Positions 52,742 through 61,440 of a stretch of 64,000 bases of DNA are shown one piece after another. Position 1 is the stretch's first letter; each line of letters opens with the position of its first letter. The notes under the pieces are model-generated. The model had not been told where the DNA came from and searched no databases. It worked only from the letters and a program-made list of their open reading frames with translations. The stretch comes from Erythrobacter sp. (GTDB lineage: Bacteria > Pseudomonadota > Alphaproteobacteria > Sphingomonadales > Sphingomonadaceae), in the NCBI RefSeq assembly GCF_035194505.1, contig NZ_CP136573.1, positions 2,033,001 through 2,097,000 on the forward strand, written 5' to 3'. The position numbers and the translations under genes were made by a program.

Positions 52742-53737
52742 TCATCGCTTGGATTGCGGGACGAGGCCGCCTTCGGGATCGATCTCGCGGCGGAAATGCA
52801 CGCGCCAGTCGGCCCGTCCTTCGCGCGCCATCAAGGGGGTGATGATCGGCACTTCGGCGGCGACGAATTCCTCGCGCTCGTCCCAGCCGTCATGCTCGCG
52901 CACCATCAGCAGCTGGGAATCGTGCTTCTTTCCCCACTGCCGCCAGAACCGCGCGGCGGCGGCCGGATCATAGCCGGCATTGGCGAGAAGCCACGGCATC
53001 AGCCGGTCGGCCTCGCGCTCGGTGCGGCGCACGTGGCGGCGGCTGCGGCCATTGCGATCGAGCCAGGCATCATGGCCCAGCACATTATGCGCGAATTCAT
53101 GCGCCACCAGCGCGGCGAATTCGGGCTCGCCATAATCGAAGGCGGGGAAATCGATCCCGATCACCACCCGCTTGCCATCGGCCACCGCCTTGCCGCCTTC
53201 GCCCATCAGTTCGAACCGGCTGGCGCAGACCTCCACCGGCTGCACCCGCACCGTCTCGCCATCGGCAAAGGTGACCGCGATGCCGCCATGCTCGGCCAGC
53301 AGCGCCTCGACGTGATCATGCGCCCAGACCAGCCGGGTCCAGTCCATCGCGGGCTTGGCCGGCCAGCCATTGGGGTCGAGCTTGTCGAGCGCGGTGACCT
53401 CGCGGTTGCGGACAAAGGTGCCCGAGAGCGCGGCGGGCGATCCTGCGGCGGCGGTCTGCACCGCGAAATCGCGGGTCAGGCCCAGCGCCTTGCGGGCGAC
53501 ATCGGGCGCGCCGTAGCTCGCCATGTCCTGCAATTGCAGCCCGATCGAGGGCACGACCTTGGGGCAGAAGCTGAGATTGCCCCGCGCCAGCCGCCAGCCG
53601 ACATTCTGGAGCCGCTGGTCGGCGTCCTGATAGCGGCCGATGGCGGCGCGCTCGGCGGTGTAATCGATGCTGGCTTGCGCGGCGAGGGGCGCTGCCAGAC
53701 ACAGCATCGCAGCCCCCGCCAATCCGGCGCGGATCAT
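52742..53737 (-). CDS. M48-type metalloprotease, exported
   Basis: 331 residues. Signal RAGLAGAAMLCLAAPLAAQ. The zinc site is intact: HEFAHNVLGHDAW (HExxH) and the third ligand in RTEREADRLMPWLLANAGYD (E-x-x-A-D). The rest of the N-terminal region does not match a known domain to me. It probably cuts or binds misfolded envelope proteins, by analogy. Its start overlaps the DsbA-like gene (ATGA). Confidence 0.85.
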   Translation of the reverse strand: MIRAGLAGAAMLCLAAPLAAQASIDYTAERAAIGRYQDADQRLQNVGWRLARGNLSFCPKVVPSIGLQLQDMASYGAPDVARKALGLTRDFAVQTAAAGSPAALSGTFVRNREVTALDKLDPNGWPAKPAMDWTRLVWAHDHVEALLAEHGGIAVTFADGETVRVQPVEVCASRFELMGEGGKAVADGKRVVIGIDFPAFDYGEPEFAALVAHEFAHNVLGHDAWLDRNGRSRRHVRRTEREADRLMPWLLANAGYDPAAAARFWRQWGKKHDSQLLMVREHDGWDEREEFVAAEVPIITPLMAREGRADWRVHFRREIDPEGGLVPQSKR

Positions 53738-54438
53738 CCCGCCTCGTCTCCGGCGAGCGCAGCCTTGAGCTTGTCATAGCCGACCGCGCCGCCAATCGGC
53801 TTGCGGCCCGCGATCCATGCCGGGGTGCCGGTAAAGCCCAGCGCCCGGGCGAGTTCGAGATTGCTGGCGATCTCGGCGGTGACCGCGTCCGATGCCGCAT
53901 CCGCCTCGGCCCGCGCCATGTCGAGCCCGGCTTCGGCCGCTGCCGCCCGCGCATCGCCGAGCCGGAACATGGCTTCGTGGAAGGCGGCATACTTGCCCTG
54001 CATGCCCGCCGCGAGCGCCATGCGCGACGCTTCGTCGCTGCCCTCGAAGATCGGCCATTCGCGGATCACCACCTTCAGATCGGGGTTCTCCGCCACCAGC
54101 CGGTTCACGTCCTTCAGGCTCGCCTCGCAATAGGGGCAGTTATAATCGGTGAACTCGACCAGCACGGTCTTGCCCTTGGGGTTGCCCAGCACCACGCCGG
54201 GGAAGGGGGTGAAGACCTCGTTCCCCATATCCGCCAGCCGCTTTTCGGCCTCCTGCGCCTCGTAGGCCTCGACCATCTTGGGCAGCATGTCGGGATTGTC
54301 GAGCAGGAAGGTGCGGGTGCGGTTGTCGGCAAGGCCGGCATAGGACCAGATCGCTGCCCCCAGAAAGCCGAACACCAGCGCGGTGAGCGCGGTCATGATG
54401 GTGTGGCGGAGCGGCGGGGTCTGATCGGAGGATGACAT
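53734..54438 (-). CDS. DsbA-family thioredoxin-fold protein, membrane-anchored
   Basis: 234 residues. An N-terminal membrane segment (IMTALTALVFGFLGAAIWSYAG) precedes a helical leader, then the thioredoxin fold with active site FTDYNCPYCEASL (CPYC) and cis-Pro in FTGTPAWIAG. The layout is that of the DsbA/DsbG-like thiol oxidoreductases with DSBA domain, common in alphaproteobacteria, and the CPYC dipeptide suits oxidase or isomerase activity. Co-transcribed with two metalloproteases. Confidence 0.9.
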   Translation of the reverse strand: MSSSDQTPPLRHTIMTALTALVFGFLGAAIWSYAGLADNRTRTFLLDNPDMLPKMVEAYEAQEAEKRLADMGNEVFTPFPGVVLGNPKGKTVLVEFTDYNCPYCEASLKDVNRLVAENPDLKVVIREWPIFEGSDEASRMALAAGMQGKYAAFHEAMFRLGDARAAAAEAGLDMARAEADAASDAVTAEIASNLELARALGFTGTPAWIAGRKPIGGAVGYDKLKAALAGDEAG

Positions 54439-54484
54439 AAGGGCTTCGGTGGTTTCCGTGGCAATCGGCAGCAGGGCCGCGAGT

Positions 54485-55852
54485 CTATTTCTTGTCGCGC
54501 ATGCGTTCCAGTTCGGCCCGCGCTTCAAGTGCGACATCCTGCGCGCGGATCCAGTCGGCCGAGCCATAGGGCAGGTTCGCCTCGGCGGCCTGCGCGTTCT
54601 GGAGCGCCTCGGGATAGCGGCGGTTCATCACCAGCTGTTCGGCGCTGGCAAGGCGCGCGCGGGGAATATCGCCGTTGGCGGCATAGACCACGCCGAGCTG
54701 ATACCACGCGAAGGGATTGTAGCGATCCTTCGACACGGCGGCACGCAGCACGCGCTCGGCCTCGGGGTAGTTGGCGGTGTTCTCGGTCGCGATCAGGGCA
54801 TGGCCGAACAGGCCGGCGATCAGCGGATGGGCGCGCGAGAGCTCGGTCGCGCGGCGCAGCGGATCGAGCGCTTCCTTGGGCCGCCCGGATTCGAGCAGCA
54901 CCTGGCCCTTCAATTCGAGGAAATAGGGATTGTCCGGCTCGGCCGCGAGCAGCGCGTCGGTCTCGGCCAGAGCGAGATCCATCCGCGCTTCCTTGTGATA
55001 GGCATAGGCGCGGGCATAGCGCGCGGGGATGCTGGTATCGCTCGCCGGGAAGAAGGCGAACGTGCGGCGCGGCTCGGCGAGATAGCCATAAAGCTTGGCC
55101 TTGGCGCGCAGGAAGCGTTCCTGCAGCGCGGGATCATCGGGCGCGTTCCACGCCGGGCTTTCGGCAAGCAGATTGCGCAGCGTCTGGATGCGGTCACCGG
55201 AGAGCGGGTGGGTGCGCATATAGGCGCTATCGTCCGACTGGCTGTAACCGCGGCGGATCTCATAATTGCGCAGCTTCTCGAAGAAGGTGATCATGCCGCG
55301 GCCGGAAATGCCTGCGCCCGCGAGATAGCGTGCACCGGCAAGGTCGGTGGCCGCTTCCTGATCGCGGTTGTAGGACAGGAAGCTGGCGAGCGCGGCCTGC
55401 TGACCCGCCATCAGCGCGCCCATCGCCGCATCGCCCGCTCCCGCCAGCGCCGCGCCGACGCCCAGCAGCAGCGAGAGGATGGTGATGCCCGTAGAGGCCT
55501 TGGTGCGCTCTTCGAAGCGGATGACATGGCCGGCGGTGATGTGGCCCAACTCGTGAGCGAGCACGCCCTGCACCTCGTTGGCGGTGTCGGCGGCGTTGAT
55601 CAGTCCGGCGTGCACGTAAATCGCCTGCCCGCCCGCGACGAAGGCGTTGATCGAGCCATCATTGATCAGCACCAGCTCGACATTGCCGGGCTCCAGCTCG
55701 CTCGCCTCGATCAGCGGATTGGTCAGATCGTTCAGCAGCGCTTCGGTTTCGGCATCGCGCAACACCGATTGCGCCGCGACCGGCTGGACGACCATCAGCG
55801 TTCCGGCCAGCAGGGCCAGGCCTCGGGCAAACAGGGAACGGGCAGCGCGCAT
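54485..55852 (-). CDS. M48 metalloprotease with TPR domain (BepA-like)
   Basis: 455 residues. Signal GLALLAGTLMVVQPVAAQ, zinc protease domain with HELGHITAGHVI and the third-ligand region FLSYNRDQEAATD, then TPR-like repeats (for example AYHKEARMDLALAETDALL and YPEALQNAQAAEANL). The arrangement is that of BepA/YfgC, which helps assemble or degrade outer-membrane proteins such as LptD. First of three coupled envelope quality-control genes. Confidence 0.9.
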   Translation of the reverse strand: MRAARSLFARGLALLAGTLMVVQPVAAQSVLRDAETEALLNDLTNPLIEASELEPGNVELVLINDGSINAFVAGGQAIYVHAGLINAADTANEVQGVLAHELGHITAGHVIRFEERTKASTGITILSLLLGVGAALAGAGDAAMGALMAGQQAALASFLSYNRDQEAATDLAGARYLAGAGISGRGMITFFEKLRNYEIRRGYSQSDDSAYMRTHPLSGDRIQTLRNLLAESPAWNAPDDPALQERFLRAKAKLYGYLAEPRRTFAFFPASDTSIPARYARAYAYHKEARMDLALAETDALLAAEPDNPYFLELKGQVLLESGRPKEALDPLRRATELSRAHPLIAGLFGHALIATENTANYPEAERVLRAAVSKDRYNPFAWYQLGVVYAANGDIPRARLASAEQLVMNRRYPEALQNAQAAEANLPYGSADWIRAQDVALEARAELERMRDKK

Positions 55853-55926
55853 CGCGCACTTCCTACCGGACTCGCGGCTGAACGCAAACTGAAGGGAAGG
55901 GGGGAAGGCGTATGCCCCCCGCCCAA

Positions 55927-57756
55927 TTACCCCACCAGCTTGCGCGCTGCGCGTTCCAGTTGGGCGATATCCTCGGGCAGTTCTGCGACCAGTTCCGCGC
56001 AGCCCACCTCGTCGCGGCGGATCAGCACCAGCGCGAATTCGGGGCCTGCACCGTCCAGCGCCTCCAGCGTGATCGCTTCGAGCTCGCGCAGCTTTTCGGC
56101 CAGCGCCTCGCGCACCGCCGAGGCATCCTCGATCGGCTTGCCCTGCTCCTCGCGGCGCAGGCGGCGTTCGGCCTTGACCACGGCCTTGAGCCCGCCCTCG
56201 GTCTGGCCGAGGAAGTCGGCAAGGCTGCCCTGCTCCAGCTCCAGCCGGTGGGCATGGCTAAGGACGGCGGCATATTCGGTGAGGCGCGTCTTGTCGTAAT
56301 CATGCCCGAACACCAGCTTGACCACGGGGGTCATCGGCGCGCGCTCCTGCACTGTCAGCCCGCTATCTTCGAGCAGTTCGGCATAGTCTTGCGGCGCGGC
56401 CTGAGCGGCGAGCGAGAAGTCGTAGGCGCGGCTGACTGCGGCATAGAGCGCGCTGCGGCTGCGGTCTTCGGTGGCGTCGGCCGCATGGGCGAGTTCGCGC
56501 GCGGCGGCGAGCCAGTCGTAAAGCCCTGCTTCTTCCGGCATTTCGGAGACGGGGAAGTCCTCATCCTCGAACACGTCGTCGCCTTCGGTTTCGTAGACGT
56601 CTTCGAGGATGGTTTCGGCCGCTTCGGCCTCCTCGGTCTCCTCGACCTCGTCCTCAGCTGCCTCGGCGGTCAGCGCATCCTCGTCTTCGTCTTCGACCTC
56701 GTCCTCGGCCACAGCCGGTTCGGGGGCGAAGGGCGCTTCGAGCGGGGCTTCGTAACCCGCGTCATAGGCCGGATCATAGGCCATCTCGTAATCGACATCC
56801 GCGTCGGGATCATAGGGCAGTTCGGCCGGATCGATCGCCTTCTTGGCGGGTGCCTCGATATAGCTGGCGAGGCTGGCAAAGGAGTAGCTTCCGCTTTCCT
56901 CCTCGCCCTCGTCCTCGTCATATTCTTCCTCATCGTCGAAGCCGAGATTGGCGAAATCGGCGAAGGAGAGGCCCTCTTCCGCTTCGTTTTCCTCGTCCTC
57001 TTCCTCGGCGTGCGAGAGATCATAGGGGGCGATGCCGCTGAAGCCGTCGCCGAATTCGGCGCTGCCTTCGTGCGCGGGCGAATCCGCCCAGTCGGTGACC
57101 GGATCGGCGGCGCGCACGGCCGGTTCCTCGGCCAGTTCAAGATCGGCGCCGAGTTCCAGCGCCTGATCGATTTCGAGCAGGAGTTCGTCGGCCATCAGCT
57201 GGTCGGCCATCTCCTTCCAGTTGATCACGCCGTAGATGAAGTCGATCGTCTCGTCGTTGCTCGAATAGGGCAGCAGGATCCCGCGATAGAGGATCTCCAC
57301 CCCGTGCAGATTGACGAATTCGGCCTCGAAGCCGATCGGCGCCTGGTTGGCGAGGATCTGCATGTAGTGATCGGTGATGCGGCTCAGCAGCGAGCGCGGC
57401 GGCACGTCCGAAAGGTGCGTGATGACCCCGTTGCCGCCACACTCCTGCGCGAGCTTGGCGCCGAGGAACTGCACCGCCGGGTTCTCGATTCCGGCGGTGA
57501 AATCGAGCAGCACCGAATAGGGGCCGAAATCGTGGAGATTGGCCGGATCGAGATCGTCGATCGACGGGAACATCCGGTCGCCCAGCAGGCCCGCCCAGTG
57601 ATTATAGGCGCGCACCTGCATGCGGCGCTCGTCCTGGCCGATGGCTTCAGGCGGCAACTCGCGGTGACCATAGGTCTCGGGGCTCTCGTCGTCGGATGCA
57701 TCCCAGCCGCGATCGGCGGGTTCGCCGGAATCGAATGGGCCGCGCAGAGTGTCCAT
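55927..57756 (-). CDS. PAS_5-domain protein with long acidic region
   Basis: 609 residues in three parts. N-terminal PAS_5 domain (RMQVRAYNHWAGLLGDRMFPSIDDLDP to DFIYGVINWKE). A middle of about 270 residues is dominated by Glu/Asp (EEDEENEAEEG, YDEDEGEEESG, VAEDEVEDEDED, DVYETEGDDVFEDED). The C-terminal 160 residues are helical (YDWLAAARELAHAADATEDRSRS to ELERAARKLVG). No enzymatic or membrane element. Cytoplasmic and probably a scaffold or sensor; function unknown. Confidence 0.7.
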   Translation of the reverse strand: MDTLRGPFDSGEPADRGWDASDDESPETYGHRELPPEAIGQDERRMQVRAYNHWAGLLGDRMFPSIDDLDPANLHDFGPYSVLLDFTAGIENPAVQFLGAKLAQECGGNGVITHLSDVPPRSLLSRITDHYMQILANQAPIGFEAEFVNLHGVEILYRGILLPYSSNDETIDFIYGVINWKEMADQLMADELLLEIDQALELGADLELAEEPAVRAADPVTDWADSPAHEGSAEFGDGFSGIAPYDLSHAEEEDEENEAEEGLSFADFANLGFDDEEEYDEDEGEEESGSYSFASLASYIEAPAKKAIDPAELPYDPDADVDYEMAYDPAYDAGYEAPLEAPFAPEPAVAEDEVEDEDEDALTAEAAEDEVEETEEAEAAETILEDVYETEGDDVFEDEDFPVSEMPEEAGLYDWLAAARELAHAADATEDRSRSALYAAVSRAYDFSLAAQAAPQDYAELLEDSGLTVQERAPMTPVVKLVFGHDYDKTRLTEYAAVLSHAHRLELEQGSLADFLGQTEGGLKAVVKAERRLRREEQGKPIEDASAVREALAEKLRELEAITLEALDGAGPEFALVLIRRDEVGCAELVAELPEDIAQLERAARKLVG

Positions 57757-57854
57757 GGCTGTAATCCGCCCCTTGGTGACTGTTAACCGGGCCGTTCTGA
57801 AGCCTTGTGGTAAACATCACGTTAAGTCGGCAGACCCGTTGTTCGGGGAGGCGG

Positions 57855-58292
57855 TTACAGGAAATAGCGCATCTTGATCGTCAGCCGGCCGTTGCCGTCG
57901 GCGGAGGGGAAGACCGCGTCCTTGAACTTGGGCGGGGCCATGTTCACCGGCGCATCGCGCGAAAAGCCGTAGCCTTCCTTGGGCATCATCCCCATCGCGC
58001 GGTCGGCTTTGCCGTTGTCGTTCTCGTCATGCAGCAGCGCGACCGCGTAATTGCCGGGTTTCACCCCGGTGAAGCGGATCACCACCTTCGGGCCGGCAGG
58101 CACCACGGTGCGATGCGAGTTCGGGTCTTTCGCGCATTTGGGGAACACATCCTCGCGCGTGGTCATGCAGGCGCGCACCACGCCCTTCGAGCTTCTGAGA
58201 TCGGTGACGGTGATCACCACCTCGCCCGCCAGCGCAGGCGCAGCCCCGAAGGCGGCGGCGAGCCCCGCCAGCGCCAGCAGCGCCGCTCTCAC
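57855..58292 (-). CDS. DUF2141 domain exported protein
   Basis: 145 residues from a GTG. Signal LLALAGLAAAFGAAPALA, then the DUF2141 fold: ITVTDLRSSKGVVRACMTTREDVFPKC, PGNYAVALLHDENDNGKADRAMGMMPKEGYGFSRDA and a closing strand. A beta-sandwich with two cysteines, probably a periplasmic binding or structural protein. The start overlaps the desaturase stop (GTGA), so the pair is coupled. Known co-occurrence with carotenoid or lipid enzymes is only recalled. Confidence 0.87.
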   Translation of the reverse strand: MRAALLALAGLAAAFGAAPALAGEVVITVTDLRSSKGVVRACMTTREDVFPKCAKDPNSHRTVVPAGPKVVIRFTGVKPGNYAVALLHDENDNGKADRAMGMMPKEGYGFSRDAPVNMAPPKFKDAVFPSADGNGRLTIKMRYFL

Positions 58293-59065
58293 GCGGCCCG
58301 TACCGGAGCGGCGTGCCCAGCCTCGGCGACGATCCGCCGCGACAATCCCTTGTCGGTGCCGCACAGGTGATCCCAGACGCGGAAATAGAGCCCGAAATTG
58401 CATTTGTATTCCTCGTGGTGCCGCTCGTGATGACTGGCGGTTATCAGCCAATTCCCCAACGGGGAGTGAACCAGCCAGCGCGGGAAGATCTCCCAGCCCA
58501 TGTGATTGGTCACCCCCATCACCGTCGCGATGGTGAGCACCAGGCCGAGCGTCGCAAGGTGGATGGGGACGAGGAACACCAGAACGGGCACCACGATGGC
58601 GCCGGTCACGGCCTCGATCGGATGAAAGCTCATCGCGGTCCAGGCGGTCGGCGGGCGGCTGTCGTGATGCACCGCGTGGGCGATGCGGAACCATTTCGGA
58701 CGGTGCATCCAGCGGTGGCTCCAGTAGAAACAGGTGTCCTGCACCGCGAGATAGATCAGCAGCGAAGCCAAGTGATACCACCAGGGCAGGCTCGCCCAAT
58801 CGGCGGTGATCCAAGTCCAGCCGTGGTGATTCCAGCCCCACAGCACGATTCCTGCTGGCGCGCCGTAGATCGCGGCGGAGAGCAGCGACCAGCGGATCTC
58901 GCGCGCGATCTGCTGGCCCCGACCGGCATAGAGCCCCGGGCGCATCCGCGCTGTCATCAGCGCGAACAGCCCGCTCGACAGGAGGTAGCGCAGCGCCACC
59001 ACCAGCGTCACCGCAAGGCTGACGATCAGCAGGGCAAGCGGAACGGGCAGATCGGCGGGCAGCAT
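58289..59065 (-). CDS. Sterol desaturase/fatty acid hydroxylase family protein
   Basis: 258 residues, membrane protein with four or more hydrophobic segments. The eight-histidine, di-iron ligand set is present: HRWMH, HAVHH, NHMGW-adjacent His and HHERHHEEY. The family hydroxylates or desaturates lipids; relatives act on carotenoids and ornithine lipids as well as sterols. Substrate not readable. Upstream of and coupled to a DUF2141 exported protein. Confidence 0.88.
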   Translation of the reverse strand: MLPADLPVPLALLIVSLAVTLVVALRYLLSSGLFALMTARMRPGLYAGRGQQIAREIRWSLLSAAIYGAPAGIVLWGWNHHGWTWITADWASLPWWYHLASLLIYLAVQDTCFYWSHRWMHRPKWFRIAHAVHHDSRPPTAWTAMSFHPIEAVTGAIVVPVLVFLVPIHLATLGLVLTIATVMGVTNHMGWEIFPRWLVHSPLGNWLITASHHERHHEEYKCNFGLYFRVWDHLCGTDKGLSRRIVAEAGHAAPVRAA

Positions 59066-59124
59066 TGCGTCGGCAGGTATGACGCAATTCCGCGTCAGGG
59101 GACAGCCTCAATCGGCGGCGCGAA

Positions 59125-59613
59125 TCAGGCCGTCATGTCGAGCGCGGCGCACAGTGGATCGATCAGCGCGGTGTGCCGCCGCATCGCGATCCGGGCGAGA
59201 TGCTCGACCTGCGTCTTGCGCCGCGCGGCGGCCAGCGGTTCGAGCGCGGCGGGGCGCAGGATTTCGGCATCATAGCCATCGGCCACGATCACCCCGCAGG
59301 TGGCCGGACGATAGGCCTCGGTCTCCAGCGGCGCGCGATCGAGCCCCGGGGGCACGCCCCAGAAAAAGCGGTCGCAGAAGTCGAGATAGTCGGGCCACTT
59401 GGCATCGCCGAGCAGATCGCCGCGCGCCACCTTGATCTCGACGATCACCACCTGCCCACGCGCATCGATCCCCATCAGATCGGCGCGGCGACCATTGCGG
59501 ATCGGCACTTCGGCAAGGCACCAGATATCATTGCGCGCAAACAGCCGGGCAATCCCGCGCGCGACATCCCGGGCGGTGTGCGAATCGCTGGTGGGGAGGG
59601 GCTGTGCGCTCAT
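59125..59613 (-). CDS. mmcB: MmcB-family DNA repair protein
   Basis: 162 residues. The restriction-endonuclease-like core is seen in EVPIRNGRRADLMGIDARGQVVIVEIKVARGDLLGDAKW (Asp, then E-x-K) and FCDRFFWGVPPGLD, CGVIVADGYDAEILRP. MmcB was described in Caulobacter as an SOS-related, CtrA-controlled repair protein, by memory. No LexA box was recognised just upstream. Stands alone. Confidence 0.9.
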   Translation of the reverse strand: MSAQPLPTSDSHTARDVARGIARLFARNDIWCLAEVPIRNGRRADLMGIDARGQVVIVEIKVARGDLLGDAKWPDYLDFCDRFFWGVPPGLDRAPLETEAYRPATCGVIVADGYDAEILRPAALEPLAAARRKTQVEHLARIAMRRHTALIDPLCAALDMTA

Positions 59614-59673
59614 CCCCGCTGGCTGGAACAGAATGTGAACGCAGTCAAGCGTCCGGCGCGCAAAGGGCGGCGG

Positions 59674-60042
59674 TCAGGCGACTTCGAGCGGTTGCAGCGC
59701 TGCCAGCACGCTCGCGCGGGCAGCATGGAATTCGCGCCACAGCGCCAGTGCGGCAGCGTGAGGCTCCTGCCCGCGCGCGGCAAGCGTGGCGAGCGCGGCA
59801 AGCCCCGCGCCCAGCATCGCCTCGATATCGCCGAGTCCCTGTGCGGCAAGATTGCGCTGCCACTCGCGCGCGGAGCCGAGCAGCGGTGCAAGCGGTTCGG
59901 GCGCCTCTTCCGGAGCGATCCCGGCCAGAGCGCACAGCTCGCCGGCGCGGGCGTGCAGGGTCTCCCACTGCGCCGAAAGCGCTGCATCCGTCGCCGGAGC
60001 GGCGGGCGGGCAGAGAATCGGTTCGGGCGGAAGACTGGCCAT
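59674..60042 (-). CDS. Small helical hypothetical protein
   Basis: 122 residues, Ala-rich and helical (WETLHARAGELCALAGIAPEEAPEP, ALWREFHAARASVLAALQPL). Contains no membrane segment or motif I recognise. Start ATG 60042 chosen over the longer frame. Last ordinary chromosomal gene before the tRNA and the change in base composition. Confidence 0.55.
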   Translation of the reverse strand: MASLPPEPILCPPAAPATDAALSAQWETLHARAGELCALAGIAPEEAPEPLAPLLGSAREWQRNLAAQGLGDIEAMLGAGLAALATLAARGQEPHAAALALWREFHAARASVLAALQPLEVA

Positions 60043-60191
60043 GAGGGGGAGGCTAGGCACGGCTCCTTGCCGATTGGTTAAGCGCGCCCCAATGGGTGAG
60101 CCGCCAGTGACCATAATTGTGTGGCGCGGTGCGGGCGCTCTTGCTAAGCGCCCCGCCGCACGCGATGATTATGCCCGCCCAAGGGCACCAC

Positions 60192-60268
<77 letters not shown>

Positions 60269-60470
60269 CCACTTCGCGTTTTGCATCAACAGCTTACGCC
60301 CTCGACAAAACAGCTCGCGAGCTCAATTTTCCCATCCACGGATCATAAGCAAATTTTGCCCGGCGTTTCTGCGCTGCCGGGCGGTGCTTAAGGCTGCTGG
60401 GACAGTGCTGGAACACGGTGCAGAGACGGTAGATCTTCGTGAGCGGCTCAAGTTTGGGCTGCCGATTAAT

Positions 60471-60492
60471 GGTCGTGTGAGACGACTGATTG
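60471..60492 (+). repeat. 22-bp repeat, copy 1
   Basis: GGTCGTGTG-AGA-CGACTGATTG. The inner part GTCGT-N5-ACGAC is self-complementary. Other copies at 60572-60593 and 61328-61349. Confidence 0.7.
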
Positions 60493-60571
60493 TGATCAGC
60501 TGAGATCCCAATATCATGCTCAGGCTGCTGTCACGGTGTCCAGAACACGGCCCTTGTGGCGGTTGCAGAAC

Positions 60572-60593
60572 GGTCGTGTGCCACGACTGGTTG
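60572..60593 (+). repeat. 22-bp repeat, copy 2
   Basis: GGTCGTGTG-CCA-CGACTGGTTG, 18 of 22 identical to copy 1. GTCGTG-TGC-CACGAC is a perfect hairpin. It lies 101 bases upstream of the exported-protein start. Confidence 0.65.
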
Positions 60594-60693
60594 AAGTCTG
60601 GTCAACGTTCTTCCGCACGAAATCCCTGCTGACATTTTCTCTCTCGTTGCTTACGCCTGTACCAGCGAGGCTGATGATGTGGTGTGGGTGGAA

Positions 60694-61296
60694 ATGCGAT
60701 TGAGAAATGTAGTCCGCAGGGCTCTATTCGGCTTTGCCATCGCGGGGATCACTATGTCCGCAGCTCCTAGCTTTGCGCAGCTGTCGCCCGCTCAATTAAA
60801 GGCTCAAAAGGACCGGGCTGCTCGTGAAGCTGCTGCACGGGCACAGGCTGAGCGTCAACGTGTTGTGACGCGGCAGCGAACTGCTGAGGCGGCTCGCCGC
60901 GCGGACGCTAAATGGCAAGCTATCACGGGCTCTGACACATCGAAACTCGGGCTAGTTTTTCCAGAGTATTCGGAGAACGAATTCACCGGCATTATGCTAA
61001 CCTGCGATCGCCGGACCGGGATAGTCGATGTTTATGAGTTCAGCGATGACGACAACAAAATCACTCAGCCCGCCATTCATGTCCGGCTCGATAATCAAGA
61101 CCTGCGCTTGCCTGCACGGTCCGTCTACAATGAAATGTATGATAGCTGGAACAACACTGCGCAGCTTCCCTATGCGTCGCAAGGTGTGCAACGAATAGTG
61201 GCCGCTCGAAGCTTTGTATTGGCGTCAAGTCCATCCTTGGTTCTCAAAGGATTTGTAGCGGCTCGTGATCTATGGCGGCAAGCATGCGGTCTATAG
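60694..61296 (+). CDS. Exported protein of the tRNA-linked cluster, first member
   Basis: 200 residues from the ATG at 60694 (upstream GTG 60679 would add five). Signal peptide ends SAAPSFA, mature start QLSPAQLKAQKDRAAREAAA, which forms a basic coiled coil of about 40 residues. The remaining domain (GLVFPEYSENEFTGIMLTCDRRTGIVDVYEF to ARDLWRQACGL) has two cysteines and no recognised family. The N-terminal module is shared with the protein at 62300. It is bracketed by repeat copies 2 and 3. Confidence 0.65.
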   Translation: MRLRNVVRRALFGFAIAGITMSAAPSFAQLSPAQLKAQKDRAAREAAARAQAERQRVVTRQRTAEAARRADAKWQAITGSDTSKLGLVFPEYSENEFTGIMLTCDRRTGIVDVYEFSDDDNKITQPAIHVRLDNQDLRLPARSVYNEMYDSWNNTAQLPYASQGVQRIVAARSFVLASSPSLVLKGFVAARDLWRQACGL

Positions 61297-61327
61297 CTTT
61301 GGTGCGGCGGGGGGCGCGGTCGTGAAT

Positions 61328-61349
61328 GGTCGTGTGACGCGACTGATTG
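61328..61349 (+). repeat. 22-bp repeat, copy 3
   Basis: GGTCGTGTG-ACG-CGACTGATTG, 20 of 22 identical to copy 1. It follows the first exported-protein gene by 31 bases. Confidence 0.65.
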
Positions 61350-61440
61350 CAAACAGCTTGAGCCTCACTCTTCGGCCTAATGTTCCTCCCAATGACAACG
61401 CATCTCACGGGTGCTAGCGTTCCATCTGCAGGGAGGCATC

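Larger units (their letters stand above)
60269..60693. other. Intergenic stretch after the tRNA (425 bases)
   Basis: No gene with a credible start and homology. It holds two of the three 22-bp repeats (60471-60492, 60572-60593) and looks like decayed or non-coding island DNA. An open frame that runs through the tRNA is spurious. No copy of the tRNA 3' end was seen, so no attachment-site repeat is evident inside the window. Confidence 0.6.

Noticed and set aside
61170..61380. Frameshifted extension of the 60694 protein into a frame reading NGRVTRLI
   Set aside because: The extension has no homology and consists of repeat copy 3. The same words occur by virtue of the DNA repeat in copies 1 and 2, not as protein conservation.
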